This document shows, in pieces, positions 17,784 through 26,684 of a stretch of 64,000 nucleotides of DNA (position 1 is its first letter; each line of letters starts with the position of its first letter). The notes beneath the pieces are model-generated. The model was not told the DNA's origin and searched no databases. It saw only the letters and a list, made by a program, of their open reading frames with translations. This stretch comes from Mediterraneibacter butyricigenes (GTDB lineage Bacteria; Bacillota; Clostridia; Lachnospirales; Lachnospiraceae). Both the position numbers and the translations under genes were made by a program. The stretch is taken from assembly GCF_003574295.1 (NCBI RefSeq), contig NZ_BHGK01000001.1, forward strand, positions 1,550,001 through 1,614,000, in the 5' to 3' direction.

Positions 17784-17835
17784 TTGCAAAAAGGGTGGCG
17801 ACCTTGAACGCTCTACCAACCGCTACCTTACCGCC

Positions 17836-20800
17836 TTATGATTTCTTTCTACGGCGTTTGAAGTAAAGCATACCGCCAAGCCCTACGCAGGAAAGACTGA
17901 GCATGACAAGATAAGCATAGATATTGGTATTGTCGCCTGTTTTTGGACTGTTACTTGTCTTAGTAATCGTAGATGGTGTATCCGGCGTGTCGGTATCCTT
18001 TGGTGTGTCTGGTACTTCCGGCACTTCCTTGATTGTCACAGTCTGTCCATCGTCTGTGATGTCCTTATGTTCCGTCACTTTCTTTGGTTCGTCTGGATTA
18101 GTCATATCGTATAATTCCTCAAATGTGACAAGGCTCTTGCCACCAAGAAAAGAACCATCAAAGGTAAAGGCAATCTCAACTGTCATTTTTTCATTGTCGG
18201 CTGTAAACTCATAATCATTGGATACTTTCTTTCCATCAATCAGAAGTTTTGCATTTTCCTTTTTTAACATCTGCCAGCCGGAAAGTTTGTATTTTGTTCC
18301 AACTTCCAGACCATCTAATGTGACTTTATCCACAATCGTTACATCTTTTCCGGCTTCGATTTCTTTCTTGCCGTTCTTGTCCGTAGCGGTAGTATGGATT
18401 TTGATGATACGTTCCGTGATAAGAACGGTCTGTCCATCATCGTTGATGTCCTTATGTTCGGCAACCTTGACAGGCTCTTTCGGATTGCTCATATCGTACA
18501 ATTCCTCAAAGGTAACAAGGTTCTGACCGCCAAGAGCTGAACCATCAAAACTGTAAGTAATCTCAACCGTCATTTTTTCGCTGTCAGCAGTGAAAGTGTA
18601 ATCACTGTCTACACGTTTCCCGTCAATCAGAAGTTCGGCGTTTTCTTCCTTTAACATCTGCCAGCCAGAAAGTTTATATTTTCTGCCTGTTTCCAAGCCA
18701 TCAAGTGTGACTTTGTCCACGATCTTGATGTCTTTTCCGGCAACAATCATTTTTTCGCCTGTTTTCTTGTCGGTAGCTGTGGTATGGATTGTGATTTCTT
18801 TTTCGTATTCATCGGTCAGTGTCCCTAAATCTACGGTCACTTTATTTCTGGATACGACCACCTCAAAGGCTGGAATCAGCTTAAATCCGGCGTTGGAATC
18901 ACACTTTAATTCCTCAATCACATAGGTATCATAGAGTAATGCACCTTTGCTGTCGTCTGGTTCAGATGTCCCAAACCATACACCGTCTTCACTGGATTTT
19001 CCGGCATTGGTATTGACCTTGTGGGAAGCCCAGCTTGAAGCAGTAGAGAACTGACCGTTTTTGTCAGTAACTACAATATGGGATTCTCCCGTTGTCTTGC
19101 TTGTAATTCTGAATGGAACACCTGCAAGACGTTTGTGTGTACCTGCACCGATTTTTACACCCTCAATATCGCCACGTTTAATCTGGTTGTAGACAGAGTG
19201 GGATTTGTCGGTCAAGTCCACGATTTTTCCATCTTCCGTGATAGAAAAGTCGATTGCCTTTGCACCATCTGTCAAGTAGCCCTCTGGTGCTTTGCTTTCT
19301 TCTAATCTGTAATTTCCGTAAGGGAGCAAGTCGGCAGAAGTAGAAGCAATTCCGTCAATGCCTGTCTGAATCTTCTTTACGGTTTCATTCTTGTTGTATA
19401 ATTTTCCCACAACCAGTACAGGACTGTCATTTAAGGAAATGATGTTAAACTCTGTGTACTGTAAGGTCGCACTTCCCTGTGCTTTGGTATCCTTTGTTTC
19501 AAGGTCACGTTTCTGGATTTTCATACCGCCACGGATAACCTTGTCGGATACGGAATATTGGTTGCTTCCAGAAAGTACGGCAAGTTCGCCATCTTCGGAA
19601 ATCTGTGTAAGGTACGTTCCCTTAATCTGTTCGGAACTTCCGTCAGCCTGCATATATGCACCATCTAATAAGTAGCCGTTTGGTGCTTTTGTTTCTGTGA
19701 CAGTGAGTGTACCAAGTGGCAGTACATTTTTACCGTCCTGTGTATAGAAGCTGTCGCCGGATACTTTGTAGCTGTCGGCAAGTCTGGATACATAATGGAT
19801 AGTTCCGTCACTGTCTTTTTCGGCAACGGTTTTGGTTGTCCATGTACGGGTAGCCTTTGCAGGAAGATTGTCTGCATTGTAGTAACCGTCATAATAGCTC
19901 CATGTGAACTCTGCACCCTCTAAAGAAGCAGTTCCCTGTGGAGTGGATTTTCCTGTTTCCATGTCGATTTTGAATAAATCAATCAAAGTTTCTGTGACTT
20001 TTGGAGTGTCGGCAACAGTCAAAGTCGCTGTTTTTCCAACTTCCACATTTAAGGCATGGACAGTAGAATCCAGCTTGTAACCTTTTGGAGCAGAAAGCTC
20101 TTTGATGTAAACTGTTCCAGCTTTTACCTCAACTTCTTTGGTATCGCCGTTTCCATCGGCAGTAAGTGTGGCAAGCTGGCTGTTACAGCCCTTATCAGAA
20201 TAGACACCAAATGTCGCACTCTCAAAAGAATAATTGGCATTGCTATCTGTGACAGTGGGATTGGAAGAAGTCTTTTTGACCTTTGCATTTCCCACATTTA
20301 ACTTCGCCCAGAACTGTCCGATGTCCTGTCCTTCGCCAGTGTAAATGTAACCGCCACATTCATAGCGTCCCTTATTTGCTTTCACAAATGCTTTCGCACC
20401 AGCGTACACTTCATTCTGTACTGCCTGTGAGATTTCATTATAGGAAGCTCTGACGTTGTCGCACTGCCAGCCGAGCTGTTCACTCAATCTCTGCCAGACA
20501 ACACATTGTTCCAGCAAATACTTCTGGTTGTTATTCAGCCCTGTATGAGTAGCGGTATATTGCTTGACGTACTCTAAGGAAAGAGCAACGTCCGCAATCT
20601 GATCACTACTCATACGTGTACTTGCGTCAGACCTTGTTTTATATCCATTCTTGAAATTAGTATTGATGTCCACGCAGTAGGCAGTTTCGCCCTCAACTTT
20701 CATGTGTCCCTCATGGAACGTGGATTTAATAGAACCGTCATTCATAATTTGTTCAATGTAGCCGACACGTTCTGCTGATTCTGTCCAGTATTGATTGCCG

Positions 20801-20889
20801 GAAGCATGAACCGCCGTCACTGGTAATGCCGTAAGAATGGTTGCAAAAGCAAGCGTTCCTGTCAGCAATCGCTTTACTAGCTTATTCAT
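17836..20889 (-). CDS. VaFE-repeat thioester surface adhesin with sortase signal
   Basis: A 1017-residue cell-wall protein. It has a signal peptide (residues 1-29, ending VHASG) and a thioester-type domain with Cys in AYCVDINTNF and Gln in LLEQCVVWQR. Several SpaA/Cna-B domains follow, such as KGYKLDSTVHAL and APEGYLTDGAKAIDF. Two tandem VaFE repeats of about 125 residues (starting ITIHTTATDKKTGEK and IKIHTTATDKNGKKE) precede the sortase motif SPKTG, a membrane helix and KRRRKKS. Thioester domains attach covalently to host or cell surfaces. Its place at the outer end of the ICE suggests mating-pair or host adhesion cargo. Confidence 0.92.
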   Translation of the reverse strand: MNKLVKRLLTGTLAFATILTALPVTAVHASGNQYWTESAERVGYIEQIMNDGSIKSTFHEGHMKVEGETAYCVDINTNFKNGYKTRSDASTRMSSDQIADVALSLEYVKQYTATHTGLNNNQKYLLEQCVVWQRLSEQLGWQCDNVRASYNEISQAVQNEVYAGAKAFVKANKGRYECGGYIYTGEGQDIGQFWAKLNVGNAKVKKTSSNPTVTDSNANYSFESATFGVYSDKGCNSQLATLTADGNGDTKEVEVKAGTVYIKELSAPKGYKLDSTVHALNVEVGKTATLTVADTPKVTETLIDLFKIDMETGKSTPQGTASLEGAEFTWSYYDGYYNADNLPAKATRTWTTKTVAEKDSDGTIHYVSRLADSYKVSGDSFYTQDGKNVLPLGTLTVTETKAPNGYLLDGAYMQADGSSEQIKGTYLTQISEDGELAVLSGSNQYSVSDKVIRGGMKIQKRDLETKDTKAQGSATLQYTEFNIISLNDSPVLVVGKLYNKNETVKKIQTGIDGIASTSADLLPYGNYRLEESKAPEGYLTDGAKAIDFSITEDGKIVDLTDKSHSVYNQIKRGDIEGVKIGAGTHKRLAGVPFRITSKTTGESHIVVTDKNGQFSTASSWASHKVNTNAGKSSEDGVWFGTSEPDDSKGALLYDTYVIEELKCDSNAGFKLIPAFEVVVSRNKVTVDLGTLTDEYEKEITIHTTATDKKTGEKMIVAGKDIKIVDKVTLDGLETGRKYKLSGWQMLKEENAELLIDGKRVDSDYTFTADSEKMTVEITYSFDGSALGGQNLVTFEELYDMSNPKEPVKVAEHKDINDDGQTVLITERIIKIHTTATDKNGKKEIEAGKDVTIVDKVTLDGLEVGTKYKLSGWQMLKKENAKLLIDGKKVSNDYEFTADNEKMTVEIAFTFDGSFLGGKSLVTFEELYDMTNPDEPKKVTEHKDITDDGQTVTIKEVPEVPDTPKDTDTPDTPSTITKTSNSPKTGDNTNIYAYLVMLSLSCVGLGGMLYFKRRRKKS

Positions 20890-20920
20890 ATTTTCTCTTT
20901 CTCCTTTCGATTTTGGGTAT

Positions 20921-20947
20921 GAAAAAAGACGCTCATTTATTGAACGC
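20921..20947 (-). terminator. Hairpin plus T-run upstream of the adhesin gene
   Basis: On the minus strand GGCGTTCA and TGAGCGTC pair (two G-T wobbles) around AATAA-like bases and are followed by six T residues, about 40 bases before the adhesin ATG. This is terminator-like and placed where it could attenuate the adhesin or block transcription entering from the element end. Confidence 0.5.
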
Positions 20948-21204
20948 CTTTAACTTAATTAAATTCAACCTAACGGGTATCTTGTTTCCATGTGATAAAT
21001 GATTTTAAATACGATTGTAACAAATTATCAGTAATTCCCGAAAAAGTGGTTGGTTTGCTAACAGCCTGCTAACACTCTAAAGGATATAATTGAATATTAG
21101 AGTTTATTAACAGAGTCGTTGTGCAAGCCCCTTTTCCGCTTTTTGGGGCGTTAAACGTCCCTTACAGGATAATCGAACTACTGCATACTAACCGCCACAG
21201 GGAA

Positions 21205-21245
21205 CTCCTAAGCGCTAGCTGTGGGTTCGATTCCCGCAGGGGACG
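21205..21245 (+). other. att core plus 3' half of tRNA-Arg(CCT)
   Basis: CTCCTAAG (21205-21212) equals the anticodon loop of tRNA-Arg(CCT). The bases that follow complete a 3' tRNA half: anticodon stem GCGCT, T-arm GTGGG-TTCGATT-CCCGC, acceptor strand AGGGGAC. The sequence to the left is ICE DNA without a D-arm, so this is a junction formed by integration in the anticodon loop. No CCA is encoded. Confidence 0.7.
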
Positions 21246-21252
21246 GTTACTA

Positions 21253-21303
21253 AAAAAGCGGTAATGATTAGCAGAAAATGCTATATCATGAGCCGCTTTT
21301 TTT
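21253..21303 (+). terminator. Terminator after the tRNA half
   Basis: AAAAAGCGG and CCGCTTTTTTT form the outer stem, with ATGAT/ATCAT inside, followed by a long T run. The position directly after a tRNA 3' end fits the original terminator of the tRNA. Confidence 0.65.
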
Positions 21304-21346
21304 CTTTTCGATGAGATAAGAAAAGGCAGGCAGGGAATGAATTTCC

Positions 21347-21567
21347 AGCTAATTTGAAGTAATTTTCGTTAGCTGGCAGCTAATCAAAAATGCTGTTTTG
21401 CAAACGGGAAAAAATGGACTTCCTGCTAACATCGGGGTTCGTTCCTGTTGAAACCTCAGATCGGGGATGTAAAACAGGGTAAAACGGAGAAAAATCCTTT
21501 GCTGAAAGGAACTTCTGCAAACATCTATTAGCTGAAACAATAGAATATTTCATTAGCTGTAGCTAAT
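21347..21567. repeat. AGCTAAT/ATTAGCT repeat region
   Basis: At least six copies of AGCTAA or its inverse TTAGCT occur in about 220 bases (near 21347, 21369, 21378, 21528, 21553, 21561), plus GCTAAC at 21425. No gene is visible in 21304-21662. The same motif family recurs at the left end of the second ICE (33878-34037). Integrase arm sites or partition iterons are possible. Confidence 0.55.
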
Positions 21568-21662
21568 GGCAAACGGGATGCTCGTTTGGATCAGATTCAA
21601 ATATAAGAATCTAATCTGAACGGGCATTTTTTAGTTTGGATTACAGGAAAAGGAGGAGTTCA

Positions 21663-22979
21663 ATGGCAGGAAAAGAAAACGAATCAAACAGGCTGTTTGA
21701 GGATGAGAAAGTCATAGAAATTGAGATTGAAAGACTCAGATCATTTAAAGGCCATCCTTTTAAAGTGAATGACGATAAGGAAATGCATCTCCTGAAGGAC
21801 AGCATAAAACAGTACGGTGTATTGAATCCGTTGATCGTAAGGCCGGTACCAGATGGTGCATACGAAATCATTTCTGGTCACAGAAGAAAATATGCGGCAT
21901 AGCAACTTGGATATCGGAAAGTGCCTGTGATCATTCGAGTTATGAACGATGAGGAAGCCATTATAAAAATGGTGGATGCTAATCTTCAAAGGGAACGGAT
22001 CAGTTACAGTGAGAAAGCTTTTGCTTACAAAATGAAAAATGATGCTATGAAAGGGACTGCTGGAAGACCGCGTAGCCAAATCGACCACAATTTAAAAGGA
22101 AAGAGAACAGTGGAAATTATCGCAGAAGAAACAGGTGAAAGTCCAAAGCAGGTGCAAAGATATATTACTCTTACGAACCTGATTCCAGAGCTTTTACAGC
22201 AGTTAGACGATGAACTGATTTCCTTCAATCCGGCAGTTGAACTGGCAGCATTAAACGAAAAGGAACAAAAACAGCTAATCGAAGCCATGGATTATGCTCA
22301 GTCAGTGCCCTCTCTTTCTCAGGCACAGCGAATAAAAAAATTGAGCAAAGATGGAAAGCTGACCTTAGAAAAGATGCAGGAAATTCTCAGTGAAATAAAA
22401 AAAGGAGAAATAACAAGAGTCACATTTACAAATATTGGAAATTATATTGATTTTGGAGCCATGACTCAGGTTGACAGTGATATTTTTTTAGAATTATTTT
22501 CAAAAGTCCAGATAAGTGAATCGGACGAAATCACGTATCAGTCTTTTTTAGATCAATGTTCGAAGGCAGAGACTTTTTTACTGCTGGCAGATAATTGCGG
22601 AGAGATTGTATTAGATAAACTGCTGGTAGAACAACTGAAGGAAAGATTTCCTGAATTAAAAGTAGCAGTTATGGTGCGAGGCGGCGAAGTTCTGAATGAT
22701 GCGACAAAAGAAGATGCTATTTATGTAGGAATGGATCAGGTTGCAGAAGTCGTTTCCAATGGAAAACCGGTACCGGGAACGGTGTATGAATTGCTTTCTG
22801 AAGAAGCAAAGGAATTGCTGGACCATGCGGATGTGATTTTGTCAAAGGGTCAGGGGAATTATGAATCCTTATCCAATCAGGGAAGACATATTTTCTTTAC
22901 CTTCTTATGTAAATGTGATCAATTTACAGAGCGATTTGGGGTTCCGGAACTGACCGGAATGTTTGTGGAAGAATGTTGA
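21663..22979 (+). pseudogene. Chimera: ICE-type ParB remnant fused to DUF89/ARMT1 remnant
   Basis: The first part is a ParB/Noc-type protein (EIEIERLRSFKGHPFKVNDD, IISGHRRKYAA, and the HTH part SPKQVQRYITLTNLIPELLQ), homologous to the complete ParB at 36022. It is interrupted by TAG at 21900-21902 where homologues continue. After about 22430 the same frame becomes the C-terminal domain of a DUF89/ARMT1-type metal-dependent phosphatase (GNYIDFGAMTQV, LLLADNCGEIVLDKLL, GGEVLNDATKEDA, ILSKGQGNYESL). GGAGGAG precedes the ATG. The junction shows that a deletion joined an ICE remnant to a chromosomal gene. A 352-residue product could still start after the stop. Confidence 0.85.
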
Positions 22980-23007
22980 TTTTTCTTTATAAAATCCACA
23001 AAGGATA

Positions 23008-23036
23008 TTGACAATATCACAAAAAAGTTGTAAAAT
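23008..23036 (+). promoter_or_regulatory. Promoter of the glp operon
   Basis: TTGACA, a 17-base spacer and TAAAAT form a near-consensus sigma-A promoter. The predicted start near 23043 gives a leader of about 118 bases before glpP, containing the antiterminator hairpin. Confidence 0.75.
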
Positions 23037-23083
23037 ACAACATGTAGAGACGTTTCAAATTCATATTGGGCAGAGAAGATGAA

Positions 23084-23123
23084 GCCACATAATACGTACT
23101 AGAGGTATTTTGTGGCTTTTTTT
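23084..23123 (+). terminator. Leader terminator, probable GlpP antitermination target
   Basis: GCCACATAATAC pairs with GTATTTTGTGGC (11 of 12) and is followed by seven T residues, inside the glpP leader. GlpP proteins bind leader mRNA in the presence of glycerol-3-phosphate and prevent termination at such hairpins, so the operon is probably self-controlled. Confidence 0.75.
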
Positions 23124-23160
23124 GTACCATTTTTTAAATCGATTTAAAGGGAGTAACACT

Positions 23161-23730
23161 ATGATCACAACAGCAATACGGAAAAAATTTATGGAATATC
23201 CGGTGATTGCGGCGGTACGGACACTGGACGACTTTGAGGCTGCATTTCACTCTAAAGTAAAGATTATCTTTATGGTTGGAGGAGATGTATTTAAATGCAG
23301 AAAGAAAATCCAGGAAGCAAAAGAACAGGGAATGGTTGTCTTTTTCCATATGGATCTGGTAGAAGGAATCGGAAAAGATGCAAGCGGAATACATTTTGCA
23401 AAAGAAACTCTGGGGATTTCAGGAGTTCAGTCGACCAGAGTACATATTTTAAAGCTGGCGAAGCAGGAAAAACTGGTGACGGTGCATAGACTGTTTGTCA
23501 CAGACTTTCAGGCACTGCAAAGTGGATTAAAACTTGTTCATACGTCTAATCCTGATTTTGTGGAACTTACTCCGGGGATTTTACATCCCATTGTGAAAAA
23601 AGTAAGCAAAGAAATTCCATATCCGGTGATTTCCAGCGGCTTAATTGCAGGAAAAGATGAAGTGGAAAAACTGTTGAAAGAAGGAGCATCCAACATTGTT
23701 TGCAGTGATCAGAAATTATGGTCTTTCTAA
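23161..23730 (+). CDS. glpP: Glycerol-3-phosphate-responsive antiterminator
   Basis: A 189-residue TIM-barrel-like RNA-binding regulator. Family marks include FMVGGDVFKCRKKIQEAKEQ, FFHMDLVEGIGKDASGIHFA, VHRLFVTDFQALQSG and the final VISSGLIAGKDEVEKLL. It senses glycerol-3-phosphate and allows read-through of leader terminators. It is the first gene of its own operon, 37 bases after the hairpin, and lies 15 bases before the dehydrogenase gene. Start chosen at ATG after AAGGGAG. Confidence 0.92.
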   Translation: MITTAIRKKFMEYPVIAAVRTLDDFEAAFHSKVKIIFMVGGDVFKCRKKIQEAKEQGMVVFFHMDLVEGIGKDASGIHFAKETLGISGVQSTRVHILKLAKQEKLVTVHRLFVTDFQALQSGLKLVHTSNPDFVELTPGILHPIVKKVSKEIPYPVISSGLIAGKDEVEKLLKEGASNIVCSDQKLWSF

Positions 23731-23745
23731 GAAAGGAGCAAAAAA

Positions 23746-25233
23746 ATGATGAATATATTACCGCCTCCGATATTTAAATATGATGTTGCAGATATGGAAG
23801 GGTTGGAAAAAAAGATTTCCAGATGGTCTGACAGAAAAAAATTGCCTGAAATGGAACTGAAACAGGTGTTATGCGGACAGAATGCGATTTATATGCTGCC
23901 GGATGCTCTGCGCTTTCTTGGCGTGACACAGGAACAGGAAATATTGGTTATCATGGATGAGGTGGAAATGGTACGTGGAGACCAAAAAGTGAAACCACTG
24001 GTCAAGGATATTTTGACAGAAAGCGGTTATCAGTGGAAAGAGATTGTCTTAAAAGGAGATAAGAACGGACAGGTTCATCCTGATTTTGAGACGATTGAAC
24101 AGATTCTTCCTCATCTTCATGAAAATTGCGCCATTGTGTCAGTAGGATCCGGTGTTGTAACTGATTTGTCGAAACATTCCAGTTTTTTGTGGTATGAAGA
24201 GCATAAAGAAGCAGGACAGATTCCACTCATTGCCTGTATGACAGCAGATTCTGTTCCGGCTTATTCTTCCCGTTCTTCTATTATTTCCAAAGACGGTGTA
24301 AAAAGAACCTGGCCTTCCAGACTTCCTCATATCATTATTATGGATTATAAAATCTTAAGAGACTGTCCGAAAGAATATAACATTGCAGGTGCGGGAGACT
24401 TATTCCCTCTGTTTTGCTCTTTTACTGACTGGTATCTGGCAGACACCCTAGGCCTTGCAAATTTCCTGGATGGTTCCTGGAGAATTCTGGATGATGCCAG
24501 AGACTTATTAATTCCTTATGCCGGTGAAATTGCAAAGGGAGAGTTAGACGGAATTGAAGTATTGAGTAAATGTCTGACTCTTTGTGGACTTTCTATGACA
24601 TTTGCAAGGGATTCGGTTCCGGTATCCGGTTATGAACATGTGATGAGTCATATGCTGGATATGAGTGCGGCAGCCAATGGAAGAGCAACCGGTTTGCATG
24701 GAGAACAGGTAGGAGTCAGCATTTTATGGTCATTGGCACAGATTGAAATGTTAACCGATTATCTGGATCAGAATTATGATTCGATTTCCCTGGATGGATG
24801 TTATCCGGAAGAAGAGAAAATGCATCAGCATATTATGGAAGTTTTCCATGATGTGGACGAAACAGATGCAATGGGTGCCGAGTGCTGGCATGATTACCAA
24901 CAAAAACTCCATGGCTGGGAAAATGCAAGAAGTAAGATGGAAGAATTTCTGAAAAACTGGAAAGAATACAGAAATACTTTCCGGACACTGCTTCCATATA
25001 CAGTAAAAGACTGCGCAAAAGCATTATCTTTGTTTGGACATCCACTGATGCCAACAGAAATGAAAGTGCCGATTGAAGAAAAGAGAATGCGCTGGGCGCT
25101 TCGAAATGCCCGACTCATGAGAAAACGATTTACAACAGCTGATTTAGTTGGATTTTTGGGCTTATATGATCAGGCATGGGAAGATCAGGTGGTGGCCAAA
25201 GTAATGGCAGCAATTGAAGAGGTTCGAAATTAA
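23746..25233 (+). CDS. sn-glycerol-1-phosphate dehydrogenase-like protein
   Basis: A 495-residue member of the iron-type alcohol dehydrogenase superfamily, closest in pattern to AraM/EgsA glycerol-1-phosphate dehydrogenases, which reduce DHAP to glycerol-1-phosphate. Seen motifs are the nucleotide-binding IVSVGSGVVTDLSKH, MTADSVPAYSSRSS, AGAGDLFPLFCSFTDW, and metal-site histidines in SGYEHVMSHMLDM and GLHGEQVGV. It is about 90 residues longer than typical EgsA, the excess being at the C terminus. It is the second gene of the GlpP-controlled operon. The exact substrate is inferred. Confidence 0.8.
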   Translation: MMNILPPPIFKYDVADMEGLEKKISRWSDRKKLPEMELKQVLCGQNAIYMLPDALRFLGVTQEQEILVIMDEVEMVRGDQKVKPLVKDILTESGYQWKEIVLKGDKNGQVHPDFETIEQILPHLHENCAIVSVGSGVVTDLSKHSSFLWYEEHKEAGQIPLIACMTADSVPAYSSRSSIISKDGVKRTWPSRLPHIIIMDYKILRDCPKEYNIAGAGDLFPLFCSFTDWYLADTLGLANFLDGSWRILDDARDLLIPYAGEIAKGELDGIEVLSKCLTLCGLSMTFARDSVPVSGYEHVMSHMLDMSAAANGRATGLHGEQVGVSILWSLAQIEMLTDYLDQNYDSISLDGCYPEEEKMHQHIMEVFHDVDETDAMGAECWHDYQQKLHGWENARSKMEEFLKNWKEYRNTFRTLLPYTVKDCAKALSLFGHPLMPTEMKVPIEEKRMRWALRNARLMRKRFTTADLVGFLGLYDQAWEDQVVAKVMAAIEEVRN

Positions 25234-25274
25234 TCTGTGCAGAAAAATATCATTGGAAAGGAAGAAAAAGGACG

Positions 25275-26684
25275 ATGAATGAAAGATGGACGGAGTTTAT
25301 AGAAGAAGTAACAAAAGTCTGTAAGGGAACCGATATTTTAACAAGCCCGGAAGACTGTTTGATCTATTCCCATGGTTGTTATCCACGAGAATATAAATGG
25401 CTTTTGCAGGGAAAATATCCTTACATATCCAAGGCAGTTCTTGTGCCGGAAAATGAACAGGAGATTAGCGAAATTGTACAACTGGCAAGAAAAAATCAGA
25501 TTCATATCATTCCTTATGGAGGTGGCAGCGGAATCGTAGGCGGCTCTATCCCATATAATGGGGAGATTATTATTGATGTAAAAAGATTGAAAGACTTTTC
25601 CATCAATGTTGTGAATGGAACAGCAAGAGGCGGTGCCGGCCTTACCGGAGCAGAGTTTGAAAATCTGTTAAATGAACATGGTTATACCTGCGGACAGTAT
25701 CCTCAGTCTTTCCAGAGTGCTACTTTGGGCGGTATGACAGTAACCAGAGCAATCGGAACATTTTCTACAAAATACGGAAAAATGGATGATATGGTAACAG
25801 GAATGTCAGTGGTCTTACCGGATGGACAAATCTATCAATCCCATGCGGCGCCAAAGCGCTCTACCGGTCCGGAACTGAATCAGATTTTCCTCGGAAGCGA
25901 AGGTGTGTATGGTGTGATCACCAGTGTAGAAATGAAGATTTACCCAATTGCTGAAACAAGAATTTTCCAGGCCTATACTTTCCCATCTACCCACGATGGA
26001 TTAAATGCAATCCGAAGCTTTATGCATAAAGGGTTAAGACCTGCAGTGGTACGACTTTACGATGAAGTAGAAGCAACCCATAAAATTGCCCAGTATGGTT
26101 TTGAAAAAGGATTCACTCTTTTAATCCTTGTGTTTGAAGGATGCAAAGAGATGACAGAGTTAGAAGCAAAATTGACCAAAGAAATCTGTCTGGCCAATTA
26201 CGGAAGAGATAAAGGGGAAAAATCAGCGGTAGAATGGCTGGAAAGCCGTTTCTCTACGAAAAAAATGCTGGATTATGATGCCATCAAAGGCGGAACAGCA
26301 GATGCCATTGAAGTGGCAGCTCCATGGGATTGTATTGAAACCGTCTGGAGAGAGATGAGAAAAGCATTAGAGCCTCTTTGTGAAGTAGTAGACTGCCATT
26401 TCTCCCATGTTTATCATAATGGCGCAAGTGTTTATGTAATTTTCCATGCAAAAACAAATGGCGATGACAAAGATGGAGAACAAAGATATTTAGATTGTCT
26501 GGATCTTGCCATCCGTACCAGTTTGAAATATGGCGGAAATGTATCCCATCATCATGGTGTTGGAACAGCAAAAGCAGAATACTTAAAAGAAGAACATGGA
26601 GAAGCAGGCGTTTATGTGATGAAGGCATTAAAGGACAGCCTGGATCCTGATGGAATCATAAATAAAGGAGTGCTTGGATTATGA
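25275..26684 (+). CDS. FAD-linked oxidase, alkyl-DHAP-synthase-like
   Basis: A 469-residue flavoprotein of the VAO/PCMH type. The FAD-binding half contains IIPYGGGSGIVGGSIPY, GATLGG-like SATLGGMTVTRAIG and KYGKMDDMVTGMSVVLPDG. The later STGPELNQIFLGSEGVYGVI strongly recalls alkylglycerone-phosphate synthase and D-lactate/glycolate oxidases. Histidines VSHHHGVGTAKAEY near residue 430 are the conserved active-site type. With a G1P dehydrogenase and kinase beside it, a three-carbon phosphate substrate is likely. It overlaps the next gene by 4 bases (ATGA). Confidence 0.8.
   Translation: MNERWTEFIEEVTKVCKGTDILTSPEDCLIYSHGCYPREYKWLLQGKYPYISKAVLVPENEQEISEIVQLARKNQIHIIPYGGGSGIVGGSIPYNGEIIIDVKRLKDFSINVVNGTARGGAGLTGAEFENLLNEHGYTCGQYPQSFQSATLGGMTVTRAIGTFSTKYGKMDDMVTGMSVVLPDGQIYQSHAAPKRSTGPELNQIFLGSEGVYGVITSVEMKIYPIAETRIFQAYTFPSTHDGLNAIRSFMHKGLRPAVVRLYDEVEATHKIAQYGFEKGFTLLILVFEGCKEMTELEAKLTKEICLANYGRDKGEKSAVEWLESRFSTKKMLDYDAIKGGTADAIEVAAPWDCIETVWREMRKALEPLCEVVDCHFSHVYHNGASVYVIFHAKTNGDDKDGEQRYLDCLDLAIRTSLKYGGNVSHHHGVGTAKAEYLKEEHGEAGVYVMKALKDSLDPDGIINKGVLGL

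Noticed and set aside
21157-21245. A full 89-base tRNA, because GTCCCTT can pair with the acceptor strand AGGGGAC
   Set aside because: No D-arm or anticodon stem 5' strand is present; the left part is ICE sequence. Pairing of seven bases is likely chance.
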